Notes under the pieces: model-generated | The model's database searches: none | What the model was told of the DNA's origin: nothing | Seen by the model: only the letters and a program-made list of their open reading frames with translations | Position numbers and translations under genes: made by a program | Shown: positions 1 through 8,396 of the stretch, piece by piece | How the letters are laid out: every line of letters begins with the position of its first letter | Position numbering within the stretch: position 1 is the stretch's first letter | NCBI GenBank assembly: GCA_016458225.1 | Contig: JAEMGR010000001.1 | Coordinates: 62,001 to 126,000 of the forward strand | Source: Myxococcaceae bacterium JPH2 | GTDB lineage: Bacteria > Myxococcota > Myxococcia > Myxococcales > Myxococcaceae | Length of the DNA: 64,000 bases | Direction: 5' to 3'

Positions 1-456
1 TTGACGCTCTTCGCGGCCCACTTCGACTCGCACAACGAGGACCTGCGCCTCGTGGAAGCACGCTACCTGCGCTCGCTGCTCAACGCCGGGGACTTCGCCG
101 AACGTGACGCCCTGCTGGCGGGGGACCTCAATGCATTGTCACGCGCGGACCCTTATCCGGTGGACCTCGCGGACCGCGTGCGGCGCGCGCGGGTGGACAA
201 GTATGGCCACCCTCCCCGCTTCGATGTCATCGACGAGTTGGAGGACTTTGGCTGGGTGGACACGCTGCGCCGCAAGCCCGCCTCGCGCCGCTGGGTGACC
301 GCGCGGCGCGAGCGTGAGGGAGAGGTCCTCGACTTCCGCACAGACTACGTGTTCGCCTCGCCGGCCCTCGCGCGACGGCTCGTGGGCTCGGACGTGGTAG
401 AGGTCGGAGCGGCCTCCGACCATCATGCCCTGACGGCGACCTTCACCGAGCCGTGA
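1..456 (+). CDS. Endonuclease/exonuclease/phosphatase family protein, 5' truncated
   Basis: This is the C-terminal 151 residues of an EEP-fold metal-dependent phosphodiesterase; the real start lies left of the window. Three family blocks are visible: GDLNALS (metal and substrate binding), RTDYVFAS, and the terminal SDHHAL, whose His is the catalytic base in the DNase I/exonuclease III fold. Members hydrolyse phosphodiester bonds in nucleic acids or phosphomonoester bonds in lipids and sugars, so the substrate cannot be fixed from this fragment. It converges on the putative immunity gene, with the stop codons 9 bp apart. The fold is confident; the exact activity is not. Confidence 0.8.
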   Translation: MTLFAAHFDSHNEDLRLVEARYLRSLLNAGDFAERDALLAGDLNALSRADPYPVDLADRVRRARVDKYGHPPRFDVIDELEDFGWVDTLRRKPASRRWVTARREREGEVLDFRTDYVFASPALARRLVGSDVVEVGAASDHHALTATFTEP

Positions 457-465
457 CGGCGCGCC

Positions 466-852
466 TCACGGAAGCTCGTTGCGCAGCAGCGACTCCGCGC
501 CCGCCACGAGGGTCGCGCGCACCTTGGCCTGGAGGTGCGGCAGGTTCTGGAGCAGCGCCTTGAGCGCGGCCGAGCTCCCGTAGAACACCCACTCCGCGGA
601 GTGACTGCCCGCGCTGCGCGTGGCGACCTTCGCTTCGAGGAAGCGCTCCTTCGCGTTCGCATCCCCGCCCACGGGGGCAATCTTCAGCTCGGCCTCGCCC
701 ATGTTCTGGAGGAGTGAGTCACACGAGAAGCGAGCGAGGATCGGGGCAAACCCGCCTGTGTCGGGCAACGACGCCCGCGCGCGCTCCGACAAGGTCAGAA
801 GCGCGGCGCCAATCGCTTGTTGCAGCTTCCTCTCATCCTGGACGATCGGCAT
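466..852 (-). CDS. Putative immunity protein for the upstream RelA/SpoT-like toxin
   Basis: This is a 128-residue soluble protein with no signal peptide or membrane segment that I do not recognise by family. It starts at the ATG at 852, eight bases after the stop of the 791-residue toxin-like gene on the same strand, so the two are almost certainly co-transcribed. Composition is mixed alpha/beta with a hydrophobic core and a Leu/Ala-rich C-terminal helix. A small, unrelated, cytoplasmic-looking protein directly 3' of a polymorphic toxin is the classic arrangement of a cognate immunity gene, and the function is inferred only from that position. It might instead be a chaperone-like adaptor for the toxin. 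Confidence 0.65.
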   Translation of the reverse strand: MPIVQDERKLQQAIGAALLTLSERARASLPDTGGFAPILARFSCDSLLQNMGEAELKIAPVGGDANAKERFLEAKVATRSAGSHSAEWVFYGSSAALKALLQNLPHLQAKVRATLVAGAESLLRNELP

Positions 853-860
853 GGGGCTCC

Positions 861-3236
861 TCAGCGGGACTTGTACCGCGCCTCGATCGCCGAGATGGCG
901 CGCTTGAGCGCTTGGAGCTGCTCGAAGCCCAGGACCTTGTTGAATCCCTCGGGTAGCGGGGGCGGCGTGGACGGCCGGTTCTGCTCCAGCATGCGCATGT
1001 GGATGTAGCACTTGTTGAAGTAGTCAAAGTACTGCGTCTTCTGCTCTGGGGTCAGCGAGGCCATGGCGGTCTCCACGGGCTTGACCAGGGCCTTGAGCTC
1101 CGCTTCCGCGGCCTCGGGCACGTTGCGCACGAGCGGCTTGCCCAGCTCCACGTCGTAGGGAATGTGCTCGGCATCCGCGAACTCCAGGACACGCGACCCA
1201 ATGATTTGGAGCTCTCCGTGAACCCCGTTGGCGTGCTTCAGATAGGCACACACCACCGTGTAGCCGGTCTCCATCACCTGTGAGCCGTTGATCCGCAATG
1301 GCTTTCCGGCCTGGGCCGCTGCCAACTGAAGTGTCTCCAGATGCTGCGCCGTGAAGTAGGGCTGGCCGCCCGGCCCATGGAGGTTGTTGATCACCTCGAC
1401 CTCCAACTCCCCTCGCTGAATGGCCTCGGCGAGCCGGGTCACCACGCGATTCATCATCGCAGGCGAGGTGTCAGACAGGATGAGTCGCGTCCCAATGGCA
1501 TCCCAGAGGTGGGTGATGACCTCCTTGACCGTGGTGACCTTCGCGCCGAATCGGGTGATCGCGCGTTGCAAGCGATTCACCGCGGAGACAGGGTCCTTCG
1601 CCCTCGCGCGGATCTCTCCGAGCCCCTGGAAGATTTGGGTCACCTTCGCGCGCGCGGGCTCGAGCTGCTTCGCGTACTCGGGCATGGCCTTCTCGGCGAG
1701 TTGCAGCAGGGTCGGCGGGGGGCCCTTCATTCGCTCGTCCAGGAGTTCGGCGTCCCGGCGCGAACGGGGCAAGGGCGACTTGCCCGCGGCGCGCCTCGCC
1801 ATGCGCTCCTTGAGCCACGAGGCCAGTCGCGTTGAGCCGAAGGCCCGCTCCACGGCGGTGCCCTTCAACATCCGGAGCGCGACGCCGGCCCCTTTCGCCA
1901 TGACCCACATCACCAGCGCCTCGACCAGGACGCCCGCGAGCACGCCAATCGCCTCGGCCAGGTCGCGCGCCGCCTGGTCGAGCTGCTGCGCATCCCCTCG
2001 CGCCTGCCACACCGAGCTGAAGAACTTCGCGAACGCCGCGCCGACCTTCTGGAGCGAATCCAGGATCCACTTGGCGAGGAACGCCAACCCCATCCATTCC
2101 AGCAGCGCGACGCCCACCTCGAAGCCCACGGCGGCTCCGGGCGCGGCTCCCGCTCCACCCACGAGCGCGCCCAGCGCGGCCCCCACCGCCGTGCAGATGG
2201 CGAGGAGGAGGATGGCGCCCGCCGCCATCTCGAGGAGCGCGACGAGAATGGAGATCGCCGCGTCCTCGACGTGGGCCGCCACCGCCTTGGGGATGTACTG
2301 AAGGGACAGCCGGATGGCCTGCTCGATGTCGCGCAGGAGTTGATCCATCCACTGCAAGCCGGATGCGATGCCCAACGCATCCAAGGCATTGAACGAGTAC
2401 GAGCCGGAGTTGACCGTCCCCCGCAGTCCCTTCGCGAAGTCCGTGCTGGGAATCCAGATGAACGTGTCGGCCTTGAACGCAACAGACCTCCACCCATTCG
2501 TGGTGGCCGGGATGGTCTGTCGATTCACCTGCGCGAGCACCGCCACGAAGAAGCGGAGGTCCGAGCCCCAGGTGCGCGCCACGTCGCCATAGTACGTCTC
2601 GGCGATGGCGATGGCCGTGCCCTTCACGCCCGAGGCAACCCGATGGAGTCGGGCGTTTGGCTCGGGCAACGGGTGGCGCGGTGCTCCCCAGACAGAGTCC
2701 GCGGCGACGAAGCCCACGCGCCCATCCCGCGTGCTCACCGACAGCCAGTTCCCGGGCATCTGCGCGACGACCTGCACGGGCGTGTTGAACTCCAGCGTGG
2801 ACAGGACGTTGTTACCCGCTTCCGCTCTGGAGCGCAGCGCGAGCGGAGGCTGCTTGTCCCATACGACGACGGCTACACCGTGCGCGGGCGCAGGGGTCCC
2901 GCCCACCCACGACATGAGCGAGTCGGGCGGGGCGTCGGTGAACATCAGCAGCGTGGAGGGTGTCAGCCCCACGAGCCGGCCCGTCATGAAGGCATCGGAC
3001 AGGTGCTGCTTGATCTGCTCATCGAGCTGCGCCTGCCCAGCCCCTCGGCTCGCCGCTGGGGTGACGGCGTTGTACATGTCCCAAAGGGTCTGCCGCTGCG
3101 TGCGCAGCCATCCATCCAGGGACATCCGCATGCGCGCGGGCGAAACCTGTCGGCTCTTGTCCTTCGCCTCCGCGTCGTTCCACCAGACAACCACGTAGGA
3201 GGTTCCGCCACCGGAAAGCATCCACTGCTGTGACAA
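861..3236 (-). CDS. Polymorphic toxin-like protein with C-terminal RelA/SpoT-like nucleotidyltransferase domain
   Basis: This is a 791-residue multidomain protein. Residues about 130-185 resemble a bacterial SH3 repeat. Residues about 325-455 hold hydrophobic, glycine-zipper-like helices suited to membrane insertion. Residues about 535-700 carry RelA/SpoT synthetase signatures: R543/K547 followed by PxS, the DAIGTRLIL block (579-587, compare DLxGxR), ETGYTVV (656-662), GELQIIG (674-680, compare the catalytic ExQIRT) and FADAEH (686-691, compare WAExEH). Related domains in ToxSAS proteins and the Pseudomonas effector Tas1 make (p)ppApp or pyrophosphorylate tRNA. The chosen start is TTG, because GGGGAGGG lies 6 bases upstream. 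No secretion signal or PAAR motif is visible, so the delivery route is unknown. It is followed directly by a likely immunity gene. Confidence 0.72.
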   Translation of the reverse strand: MSQQWMLSGGGTSYVVVWWNDAEAKDKSRQVSPARMRMSLDGWLRTQRQTLWDMYNAVTPAASRGAGQAQLDEQIKQHLSDAFMTGRLVGLTPSTLLMFTDAPPDSLMSWVGGTPAPAHGVAVVVWDKQPPLALRSRAEAGNNVLSTLEFNTPVQVVAQMPGNWLSVSTRDGRVGFVAADSVWGAPRHPLPEPNARLHRVASGVKGTAIAIAETYYGDVARTWGSDLRFFVAVLAQVNRQTIPATTNGWRSVAFKADTFIWIPSTDFAKGLRGTVNSGSYSFNALDALGIASGLQWMDQLLRDIEQAIRLSLQYIPKAVAAHVEDAAISILVALLEMAAGAILLLAICTAVGAALGALVGGAGAAPGAAVGFEVGVALLEWMGLAFLAKWILDSLQKVGAAFAKFFSSVWQARGDAQQLDQAARDLAEAIGVLAGVLVEALVMWVMAKGAGVALRMLKGTAVERAFGSTRLASWLKERMARRAAGKSPLPRSRRDAELLDERMKGPPPTLLQLAEKAMPEYAKQLEPARAKVTQIFQGLGEIRARAKDPVSAVNRLQRAITRFGAKVTTVKEVITHLWDAIGTRLILSDTSPAMMNRVVTRLAEAIQRGELEVEVINNLHGPGGQPYFTAQHLETLQLAAAQAGKPLRINGSQVMETGYTVVCAYLKHANGVHGELQIIGSRVLEFADAEHIPYDVELGKPLVRNVPEAAEAELKALVKPVETAMASLTPEQKTQYFDYFNKCYIHMRMLEQNRPSTPPPLPEGFNKVLGFEQLQALKRAISAIEARYKSR

Positions 3237-3353
3237 GGCGGCCCTCCCCGTGACGGAAGCCGGATGCTAGCCACTCCATGCCAGGGGAACCAAGGACTCG
3301 CGGGCCCTCCCTACCCGTCTGGCATTACCACCTGGGTATGGATGGCCCCGCCA

Positions 3354-4211
3354 CTACGTCGTCGCGACCAGGAACTCCTCGGAGTTGTTCGGCGGGCGAA
3401 GGCCATCGCTCCGCCCGGAGAAGTAGCGCTCCGCGAGCGTCGCCATCGACACGTGCCGCGGGCGCCGGAAGCCAGACTCACGGGCGAACGCGAGCATCTC
3501 GTCCGGCGTGAAGAAGCTGATGAACGGCGTGCCACTGGCACGTGCGCCGTCCGCCGCGCGCTGGACCGCGGGGCGCACCTCCGGATCCAACTGTTCGATG
3601 GGCATCATGAAGGTCATGGCGAACGTCGAGCCCGGGGCGAGCGTCGCGACCTGACGGAGCGTGGCCGCGATCGTCTCGCGGGTGAGGTACATGCTGACGC
3701 CCGCGGACGCCACGACCGCCGGCTTCGAGGCATCGAACCCCGCCTCCACGAGCCGCGCCCACCAGTCATCCCCCGCCTCGAAGTCGACCGGCACGAGGCG
3801 CAAGAATGCTGGCACCCCCAAGCCGAGCGCGTGAAGGCGCTGGCGCTTCCATTCCTGCGGGCCGGGTTGATCGATCTCAAAGACTCTCAGCCGAGAAGCC
3901 AGCTCGGGCTTTCGCTGAGCGAAGGTGTCGAGCCCCGCGCCCAGGATGACGTACTGCTCGACGCCCTGCCCGGCATGCTCCTCGACGAGGTCCTCGATGA
4001 AGCGCGCCCGCGCCACGATGGAGGCACGGAAGGGGCGCGTGAAGGGACTCATGTCCGGGCGCGCCTGCCAGCCCTGCTCCGGCGCGGCGAGCGCGAGGCC
4101 CAGCTCGTCGTGGAACACGTGAGGCGGGGGATCGGCCTGGACGTGCAAGGCCCGCCACAGGGCCACGCGGACCGCGGTGTTCTCGGCTTCCACCTTGGGA
4201 TTGCGAGCCAT
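3354..4211 (-). CDS. Class I SAM-dependent methyltransferase (TIGR00027-like, leucine carboxyl methyltransferase fold)
   Basis: This 285-residue protein matches the TIGR00027/PPM1-like group of S-adenosylmethionine methyltransferases. The SAM-binding glycine loop is YVILGAGLDTF. It is followed by the acidic strand RVFEIDQPG and the characteristic GVSMYLTRETI block. Members methylate small-molecule or peptide carboxyl or hydroxyl groups; the substrate here is unknown. The ATG at 4211 is preceded by AGGAG on the coding strand. It is the third gene of an operon after the RHH regulator and the VOC protein, with a 7-bp gap to the VOC stop, so all three are probably under the palindromic promoter at 4740-4768. 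Confidence 0.85.
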   Translation of the reverse strand: MARNPKVEAENTAVRVALWRALHVQADPPPHVFHDELGLALAAPEQGWQARPDMSPFTRPFRASIVARARFIEDLVEEHAGQGVEQYVILGAGLDTFAQRKPELASRLRVFEIDQPGPQEWKRQRLHALGLGVPAFLRLVPVDFEAGDDWWARLVEAGFDASKPAVVASAGVSMYLTRETIAATLRQVATLAPGSTFAMTFMMPIEQLDPEVRPAVQRAADGARASGTPFISFFTPDEMLAFARESGFRRPRHVSMATLAERYFSGRSDGLRPPNNSEEFLVATT

Positions 4212-4218
4212 GGTGCTC

Positions 4219-4575
4219 CTATCCGTGGCTCGCGGGCAGCGGCGCCTGAACGCTGAGGTCGCGACCATCGGGGTCGGCGAGCAGCATCTCCAGCGCCGGC
4301 CAATGCTGCGGCGCGAATGGACGAAGGACCGTGGCGGAGCTGGGCGGCGAGAACCGCGAGGCATCCTTCACGGCGACCGCCGGCACCACCTTGAGTTCCT
4401 GGTCGGGCGGCCGCTCGGCGACGAAGAGGTAGGGCCCGCCCGAGGGATGACGCAGCCGCCCCGAGTGGTGGTCGGTCTCGAACTCGACCTCGTAGCCCAG
4501 CGCCTTCCAGAACGCGACCGTCTTGCCCCAGTTGTGGGTCTCGATGAGCAGACCTTCGATGCCTTCAGTTGCCAT
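4219..4575 (-). CDS. VOC (glyoxalase/bleomycin resistance) family protein
   Basis: This 118-residue protein has the single-module vicinal oxygen chelate pattern: an N-terminal strand ([20 protein letters not shown]) leading into the typical FYxxLGF-like region, then a second beta-alpha half ending in [13 protein letters not shown]. Family members are metal-dependent lyases, dioxygenases, or antibiotic-binding resistance proteins. The exact role cannot be told from sequence alone. Its start overlaps the end of the upstream RHH regulator gene (ATG inside its last codons), and it sits 7 bp before the methyltransferase, which indicates coupled expression. Confidence 0.85.
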   Translation of the reverse strand: MATEGIEGLLIETHNWGKTVAFWKALGYEVEFETDHHSGRLRHPSGGPYLFVAERPPDQELKVVPAVAVKDASRFSPPSSATVLRPFAPQHWPALEMLLADPDGRDLSVQAPLPASHG

Positions 4576-4738
4576 GCGGTCTCCGTTTGCGGCGCTGCGC
4601 GTCGAGGTAGTCGCGAAGCGCCGCGGCCACGAGCGCCGACAGCGATTGCTCGGTCTCGATGGCGTGGTGCTTGAGCTCGCGAATCAACTCGGGCGGCAGA
4701 TACACATTGAACTGCTTCACGTCCCCTGCCATGCGCAT
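4565..4738 (-). CDS. Ribbon-helix-helix (CopG/Arc-type) transcriptional regulator
   Basis: This short 57-codon frame reads [19 protein letters not shown] and then [19 protein letters not shown]. It matches the RHH fold: a beta-strand ([11 protein letters not shown]) for DNA contact, helix A ([10 protein letters not shown]) and helix B ([16 protein letters not shown]). RHH proteins act as dimers on palindromic operators and are often antitoxins or autorepressors. The stop lies inside the start of the VOC gene. Two in-frame ATGs exist, at 4738 and 4732. The promoter geometry at 4740-4768 would put transcription start near 4732, so the second ATG on a leaderless mRNA is quite possible. No adjacent toxin ORF is seen; the partners are a VOC protein and a methyltransferase. 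Confidence 0.8.
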   Translation of the reverse strand: MRMAGDVKQFNVYLPPELIRELKHHAIETEQSLSALVAAALRDYLDAQRRKRRPHGN

Positions 4739-4739
4739 G

Positions 4740-4768
4740 AACCTAGGATGCTAGCATCCTAGCGTCAA
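4740..4768 (-). promoter_or_regulatory. Promoter with perfect 20-bp palindromic operator for the RHH operon
   Basis: On the minus strand, a TTGACG -35 box (4763-4768) and a TAGGTT -10-like box (4740-4745) are separated by exactly 17 bp. The spacer is almost wholly a perfect palindrome, CTAGGATGCTAGCATCCTAG (4743-4762), which also overlaps the -10 by 3 bp. A dyad in the promoter spacer, just before a ribbon-helix-helix gene, is the expected layout of an autorepressor operator. The palindrome is directly visible; binding by the adjacent regulator is inferred. Confidence 0.75.
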
Positions 4769-4801
4769 GCGGAACCGCGAGGCATACTCGCCGCGCAGCG
4801 C

Positions 4802-6238
4802 TCACTCCCACCGATGACAATTGAAGATCACCGGAGCGAGCCCTCCCTTCACGTTGTAGGAGAAGGAGTGTCCGTCGTCCTCGGCGGACGCGTACTCCAG
4901 CTCGTCCTGCGCCCGGAGCCACGTCATCGTCGCAGACAGGTTCTGACAGGGATCATCGAACTGCGCGGCGAAGCGCTTCTCGAACGCATCCAGCTTCGCA
5001 CGGTGCTCGGTCACCCGCTGGTTCAGCGCCTCGACCTGCGCAGGGGTGCGAATCTCCCGAGTCTGGGGCTCTCCAATCCAGGTGCTGCCATCCGCGAAGC
5101 GCGCCTCAATGGCCAGGCGAACCGTCCGCGCGTTCGTCGTATCCAGAGGGGCCTGCGCCTTGGGCCGAGTCTTCGAGTCCATCGGGATGGCCAGGATGCG
5201 CCGACTCACCGCACCCGCGGCATCCAACTCCACCAGCGCGGCCTCCGCGGGCCTCGGCAGAATCTTGTCGAAGTCCACCTCGCCCTGCACCGAAGCCTGG
5301 TCGCCCACGAGGAACGCGGTGGGCTCATCCAGGAACAAGAGGAGCCGCCTGGCGACAAAACCTCTCGGTGGCGCGTCCGCGCAGCGGACCGTCAACTTCA
5401 CCGGAATGTCCTGCTCCAGGGTGGGCTTGCCCTGGCAGGACAGGCTGGCGTGGAGGCGACGCTCGAAGACAGGTCCCTCCTTGGAACACCCCTGAATGAC
5501 CTCTCGCGTGGACCAGAGGGGAAGGTCCACCGTGAAGCGCTCTTGCGTGCGGCCCATGGAATCAGGCTTCAGCGTGCGCGACGGGCCCCCCTCTCCCCCT
5601 CTCAGCGCCACCTCTTGCAGAGGGCCGTGGCAGTCGGCATCCAGGACCAGGCTCGGATGGATCCAGAGGGGAGTAAACCCACCCCCATCCACTCCCGCCA
5701 GCCGGCCCTTCACGACATGGGCCGTCGTCTCCTGGGAGACCTGGAGGCGGGGTCTGTTCCGCGCTTCGCTGCCGGCCACCGCGAGACGCGCGAAGTAGAG
5801 GCTCAGCTGCCGTGGAGTCAGTCGCGCCATCTGCTCCGGCGGCAAGGGGACCGTGGGAAAGGGATTGTCGGGGAGCGGCTCCGGGCTCTGGAGAATGACG
5901 CGGCTCCGTGACCTCTTCATCGCTCCCTCTGCCCTCACCTTCAGCTCGAGGTACTCCGCGGGCTGCGGCGTCAGCGCGTCCAGCAGGTCGGCCTCCTTGA
6001 GCTGGGCCAGCGGGGTGCGGGAGGTGAACCCTCGCGGGGGCTCACTGATTCGCACCAGGATCATTCCCGGCTCGAGCCCTGCACGGTCGGCGACGCTGCC
6101 TTGCTCGACGCGGGAGACGGTCACCTGCTCCCCATCGGAGCGAGCCGAGTAACCCACGGACTTGAGGGTGACGGTGAACGGCGCCGCCGCGAACACCCAC
6201 GCGCTCGTGAAGACGGACAGCAGGGCGGAGACGACCAT
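4802..6238 (-). CDS. Secreted PDZ-domain protein of unknown function
   Basis: From the ATG at 6238 (GGAG about 8 bases upstream) this is a 478-residue protein. It has an N-terminal signal peptide (hydrophobic run VVSALLSVFTSAWVFAAA) and a PDZ-like segment soon after it, with the block VEQGSVADRAGLEPGMILVR. That is the carboxylate-binding and post-loop pattern seen in HtrA, CtpA and GspC-type PDZ domains. No protease catalytic motif follows. The rest is a Pro/Glu-rich beta-type region with a short helical segment near the C-terminus (VEALNQRVTEHRAKLDAFEKR, read without its first residue). It is probably periplasmic or exported, with a scaffold or binding role. It is divergent from the AraC regulator. 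Confidence 0.7.
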   Translation of the reverse strand: MVVSALLSVFTSAWVFAAAPFTVTLKSVGYSARSDGEQVTVSRVEQGSVADRAGLEPGMILVRISEPPRGFTSRTPLAQLKEADLLDALTPQPAEYLELKVRAEGAMKRSRSRVILQSPEPLPDNPFPTVPLPPEQMARLTPRQLSLYFARLAVAGSEARNRPRLQVSQETTAHVVKGRLAGVDGGGFTPLWIHPSLVLDADCHGPLQEVALRGGEGGPSRTLKPDSMGRTQERFTVDLPLWSTREVIQGCSKEGPVFERRLHASLSCQGKPTLEQDIPVKLTVRCADAPPRGFVARRLLLFLDEPTAFLVGDQASVQGEVDFDKILPRPAEAALVELDAAGAVSRRILAIPMDSKTRPKAQAPLDTTNARTVRLAIEARFADGSTWIGEPQTREIRTPAQVEALNQRVTEHRAKLDAFEKRFAAQFDDPCQNLSATMTWLRAQDELEYASAEDDGHSFSYNVKGGLAPVIFNCHRWE

Positions 6239-6442
6239 CGAGTGCGCTCCAGGAATGGGAACAGGCCCGCGCGAATGCGAGGCGCCCGCCATCCTTCGCG
6301 GTTCCAGAATGAAGCGCCACCGGTCGAACTACCGATGCCCGGGGGCCCAGCCCCGCGGAGGGACCGCGCGGCTCCGGGTCCAGGACTCAGGTCGCGTCAC
6401 GACATGTCTGTCTATTGGCCCGTCCGTGAGGAACTCCCAACG

Positions 6443-6471
6443 TTTACTGAGATGTCGGGCACATATAGGAT
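6443..6471 (+). promoter_or_regulatory. Putative promoter of the AraC-family gene
   Basis: TTTACT (6443-6448) and TAGGAT (6466-6471) are separated by 17 bp, in a locally AT-richer stretch 36 bp upstream of the AraC-family start. The match to sigma70 consensus is four of six at each box. This is a pattern-based call without experimental support. Confidence 0.4.
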
Positions 6472-6506
6472 TTCTCGTCACACAGGGCTCTGCGGAGACG
6501 CACGCG

Positions 6507-7409
6507 ATGACTGACTCACGCTCAGCGCAACGGGTTGAACGGCCCTTCACGTTTGCGACCCAGCTCGAGTCCCGCGTCCTCCAGCGTTCGAACTTGATTG
6601 CGGGCGAGTTCCGCTCGGACGCCCCCAACGAACTCGTCACCGGCGCGGTGCCACGCAGCGAGGCCTACGTGCTCACGCTGCATCTGCGCGAGCGGCCTCG
6701 CGGCGCCATGCGCGCGGAGAACCGCTGGATTCAGCCGGAGAACTTCCACGCGGGCCACGCAGGCATCGTCGACCTGCGCTCGAAGCTGACCTCGGAGTAC
6801 GTGGGACCGTTTCACTACGTCAGCATCTATCTGCCGCGCCGCTCCCTCGGCGCCTATGCCGAGGATGCGGGAGCGCCCTCACTCGAGGACCTGCGGCACC
6901 AACCCGGCGTCGGATTCTTGGATCCCGTCGTGCAACATCTGCTGCTCTCCCTGCGCCCCGCGCTGACGGCTCCAGAGGAGGTCAGCTCGCTCTATGCAGA
7001 CCACGTGGCCCTCGCGCTCGTCTCGCATCTGGCGAGCGCCTACGGAGCGGTCCGCGCGGCGCGCACCCACCTCCGCGGCGGCCTGACTCCGCTGCACGTG
7101 CGACGCGTGAAGGAACTCATCGACTCTCGCCTGGACGGAGCGGTGTCGCTCGCGGAGCTTGCCCGCTCCTGCGGGCTCTCGGAGCGACACTTCGCGCGCG
7201 CCTTTCGCGAAAGCACCGGTCAGCCGCCGCACCGTTGGCTCATAGAGCGGCGGCTGGACAAGGCCCGACACCTGCTCGCAACGTCCACGCAGTCACTGAA
7301 TGAAATCGCAGTCGCGTGCGGGTTCGCCCATCAGAGTCACTTCACGCGAACCTTCACGCGGGCGGTCGGAACAAGCCCGGGCGCGTGGCGGCGCCAGCGC
7401 CCGAGCTGA
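6507..7409 (+). CDS. AraC/XylS-family transcriptional regulator
   Basis: This 300-residue regulator starts at the ATG at 6507, after which the protein pattern becomes family-like. The C-terminal third holds the double helix-turn-helix. The first motif is around SLAELARSCGLSERHFARAF. The second is around LNEIAVACGFAHQSHFTRTF, the classic AraC signature ending in GTSPGAWRR. The N-terminal ~190 residues are the ligand-sensing part and have no clear cupin motif. It converges with the alpha/beta hydrolase at 7415-8125, which may be a target. It is divergent from the PDZ-protein gene and has a putative promoter at 6443-6471. Confidence 0.9.
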   Translation: MTDSRSAQRVERPFTFATQLESRVLQRSNLIAGEFRSDAPNELVTGAVPRSEAYVLTLHLRERPRGAMRAENRWIQPENFHAGHAGIVDLRSKLTSEYVGPFHYVSIYLPRRSLGAYAEDAGAPSLEDLRHQPGVGFLDPVVQHLLLSLRPALTAPEEVSSLYADHVALALVSHLASAYGAVRAARTHLRGGLTPLHVRRVKELIDSRLDGAVSLAELARSCGLSERHFARAFRESTGQPPHRWLIERRLDKARHLLATSTQSLNEIAVACGFAHQSHFTRTFTRAVGTSPGAWRRQRPS

Positions 7410-7414
7410 TTCTT

Positions 7415-8125
7415 CTATCGACCGGAACCCAGGCGCTTCGCCGCCGCGCCAATCACTTCCGCGACCGCCTTCGGCTGCGAGACATAGACCGCGTGGCTGC
7501 CAGGCATCTCCGTCTTGTTCGAGCCGGCACGCGTGGCCATGATGCGCTGCACAGGCGGCGGAATCATGCGGTCATCCGTCGCGACCAGGTAGTCACTGGG
7601 CTTGTGTCGCCACGCGGGCTCGGAGACCGCGCCCGCGAGCGCGGCGACGCCCCAGGGAACCTGCGAGGCGGCCATGAACGCGGCCGTCTCCGCGTCGAGA
7701 TCGGCCGCGAACGAGGCGTGAAACCGGGTGTTGTCGAGGAACAGGAACCCATCACGCGGCGGCAGGATGGGCGGCACGGCGGCGCCCGGAGGTGGGTCCT
7801 TGATCAGACTCGACACCGACTCTCCTCGGTCCGGGGCGAACGCGGCGACATAGACGAGCCCCTTCACCTGGGGATGCATGCCGGCTTCCGTAATGACCAC
7901 CCCACCGTAGGAATGGCCCACGAGCAACACCGGGCCACCCGCGTCCGCGATGGCTCGATGCGTGACGGCGACGTCATCCGCCAAGGACAGCGTCGGATTC
8001 TGGACGACGCTGACCCGAAAGCCCCGGCTCGCCAGGATGCGATAGACCCCGGCCCAACCCGAGCCATCGACGAATCCGCCGTGAACCAAAACAATACTGA
8101 CCGCGTCCCCATTCGACCCCGACAT
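7415..8125 (-). CDS. Alpha/beta hydrolase
   Basis: This 236-residue alpha/beta hydrolase opens with the oxyanion-hole block LVHGGFVDGSGW and has the nucleophile elbow GHSYGG. An acid in the DYLVATDDRMIPP region and a terminal His (GSHAVYVSQP) complete the triad. The size and the HGGFVDGSGW opening resemble the salicylate-esterase/EstC-like group annotated as alpha/beta fold hydrolases. The substrate is unknown. The ATG has AAAGGAG about 6 bases upstream. The gene converges on the AraC regulator with only 5 bp between stops. Confidence 0.88.
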   Translation of the reverse strand: MSGSNGDAVSIVLVHGGFVDGSGWAGVYRILASRGFRVSVVQNPTLSLADDVAVTHRAIADAGGPVLLVGHSYGGVVITEAGMHPQVKGLVYVAAFAPDRGESVSSLIKDPPPGAAVPPILPPRDGFLFLDNTRFHASFAADLDAETAAFMAASQVPWGVAALAGAVSEPAWRHKPSDYLVATDDRMIPPPVQRIMATRAGSNKTEMPGSHAVYVSQPKAVAEVIGAAAKRLGSGR

Positions 8126-8396
8126 CGGCTCTCCTTTCCAACTTCGCCCAATCCGTCAACACAAACATCTGCTCGCAATCACAGCGACAGCCTTGGCGTA
8201 ACAACTCCACTCAGCACTGGCAATGAACCGCTCACGTCCCTGCCCCGCCCCCGCATGAACATGGCAGAACTGAACAAAGCGCGATCGTTTGCGGCAACGC
8301 TCCGCCTGATGAAGACGAGGAGGGTGAGCGGATCATCTTGACGGGAATGGCACGGCGGAATGAGCGTTGCACGCGCATTCCAGGAGCCCCACACCC

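Noticed and set aside
3237-3353. Possible sigma54 promoter before the toxin gene (TGGC...GG)
   Set aside because: The GG-to-GC distance is wrong by one base, so there is no reliable -24/-12 match.
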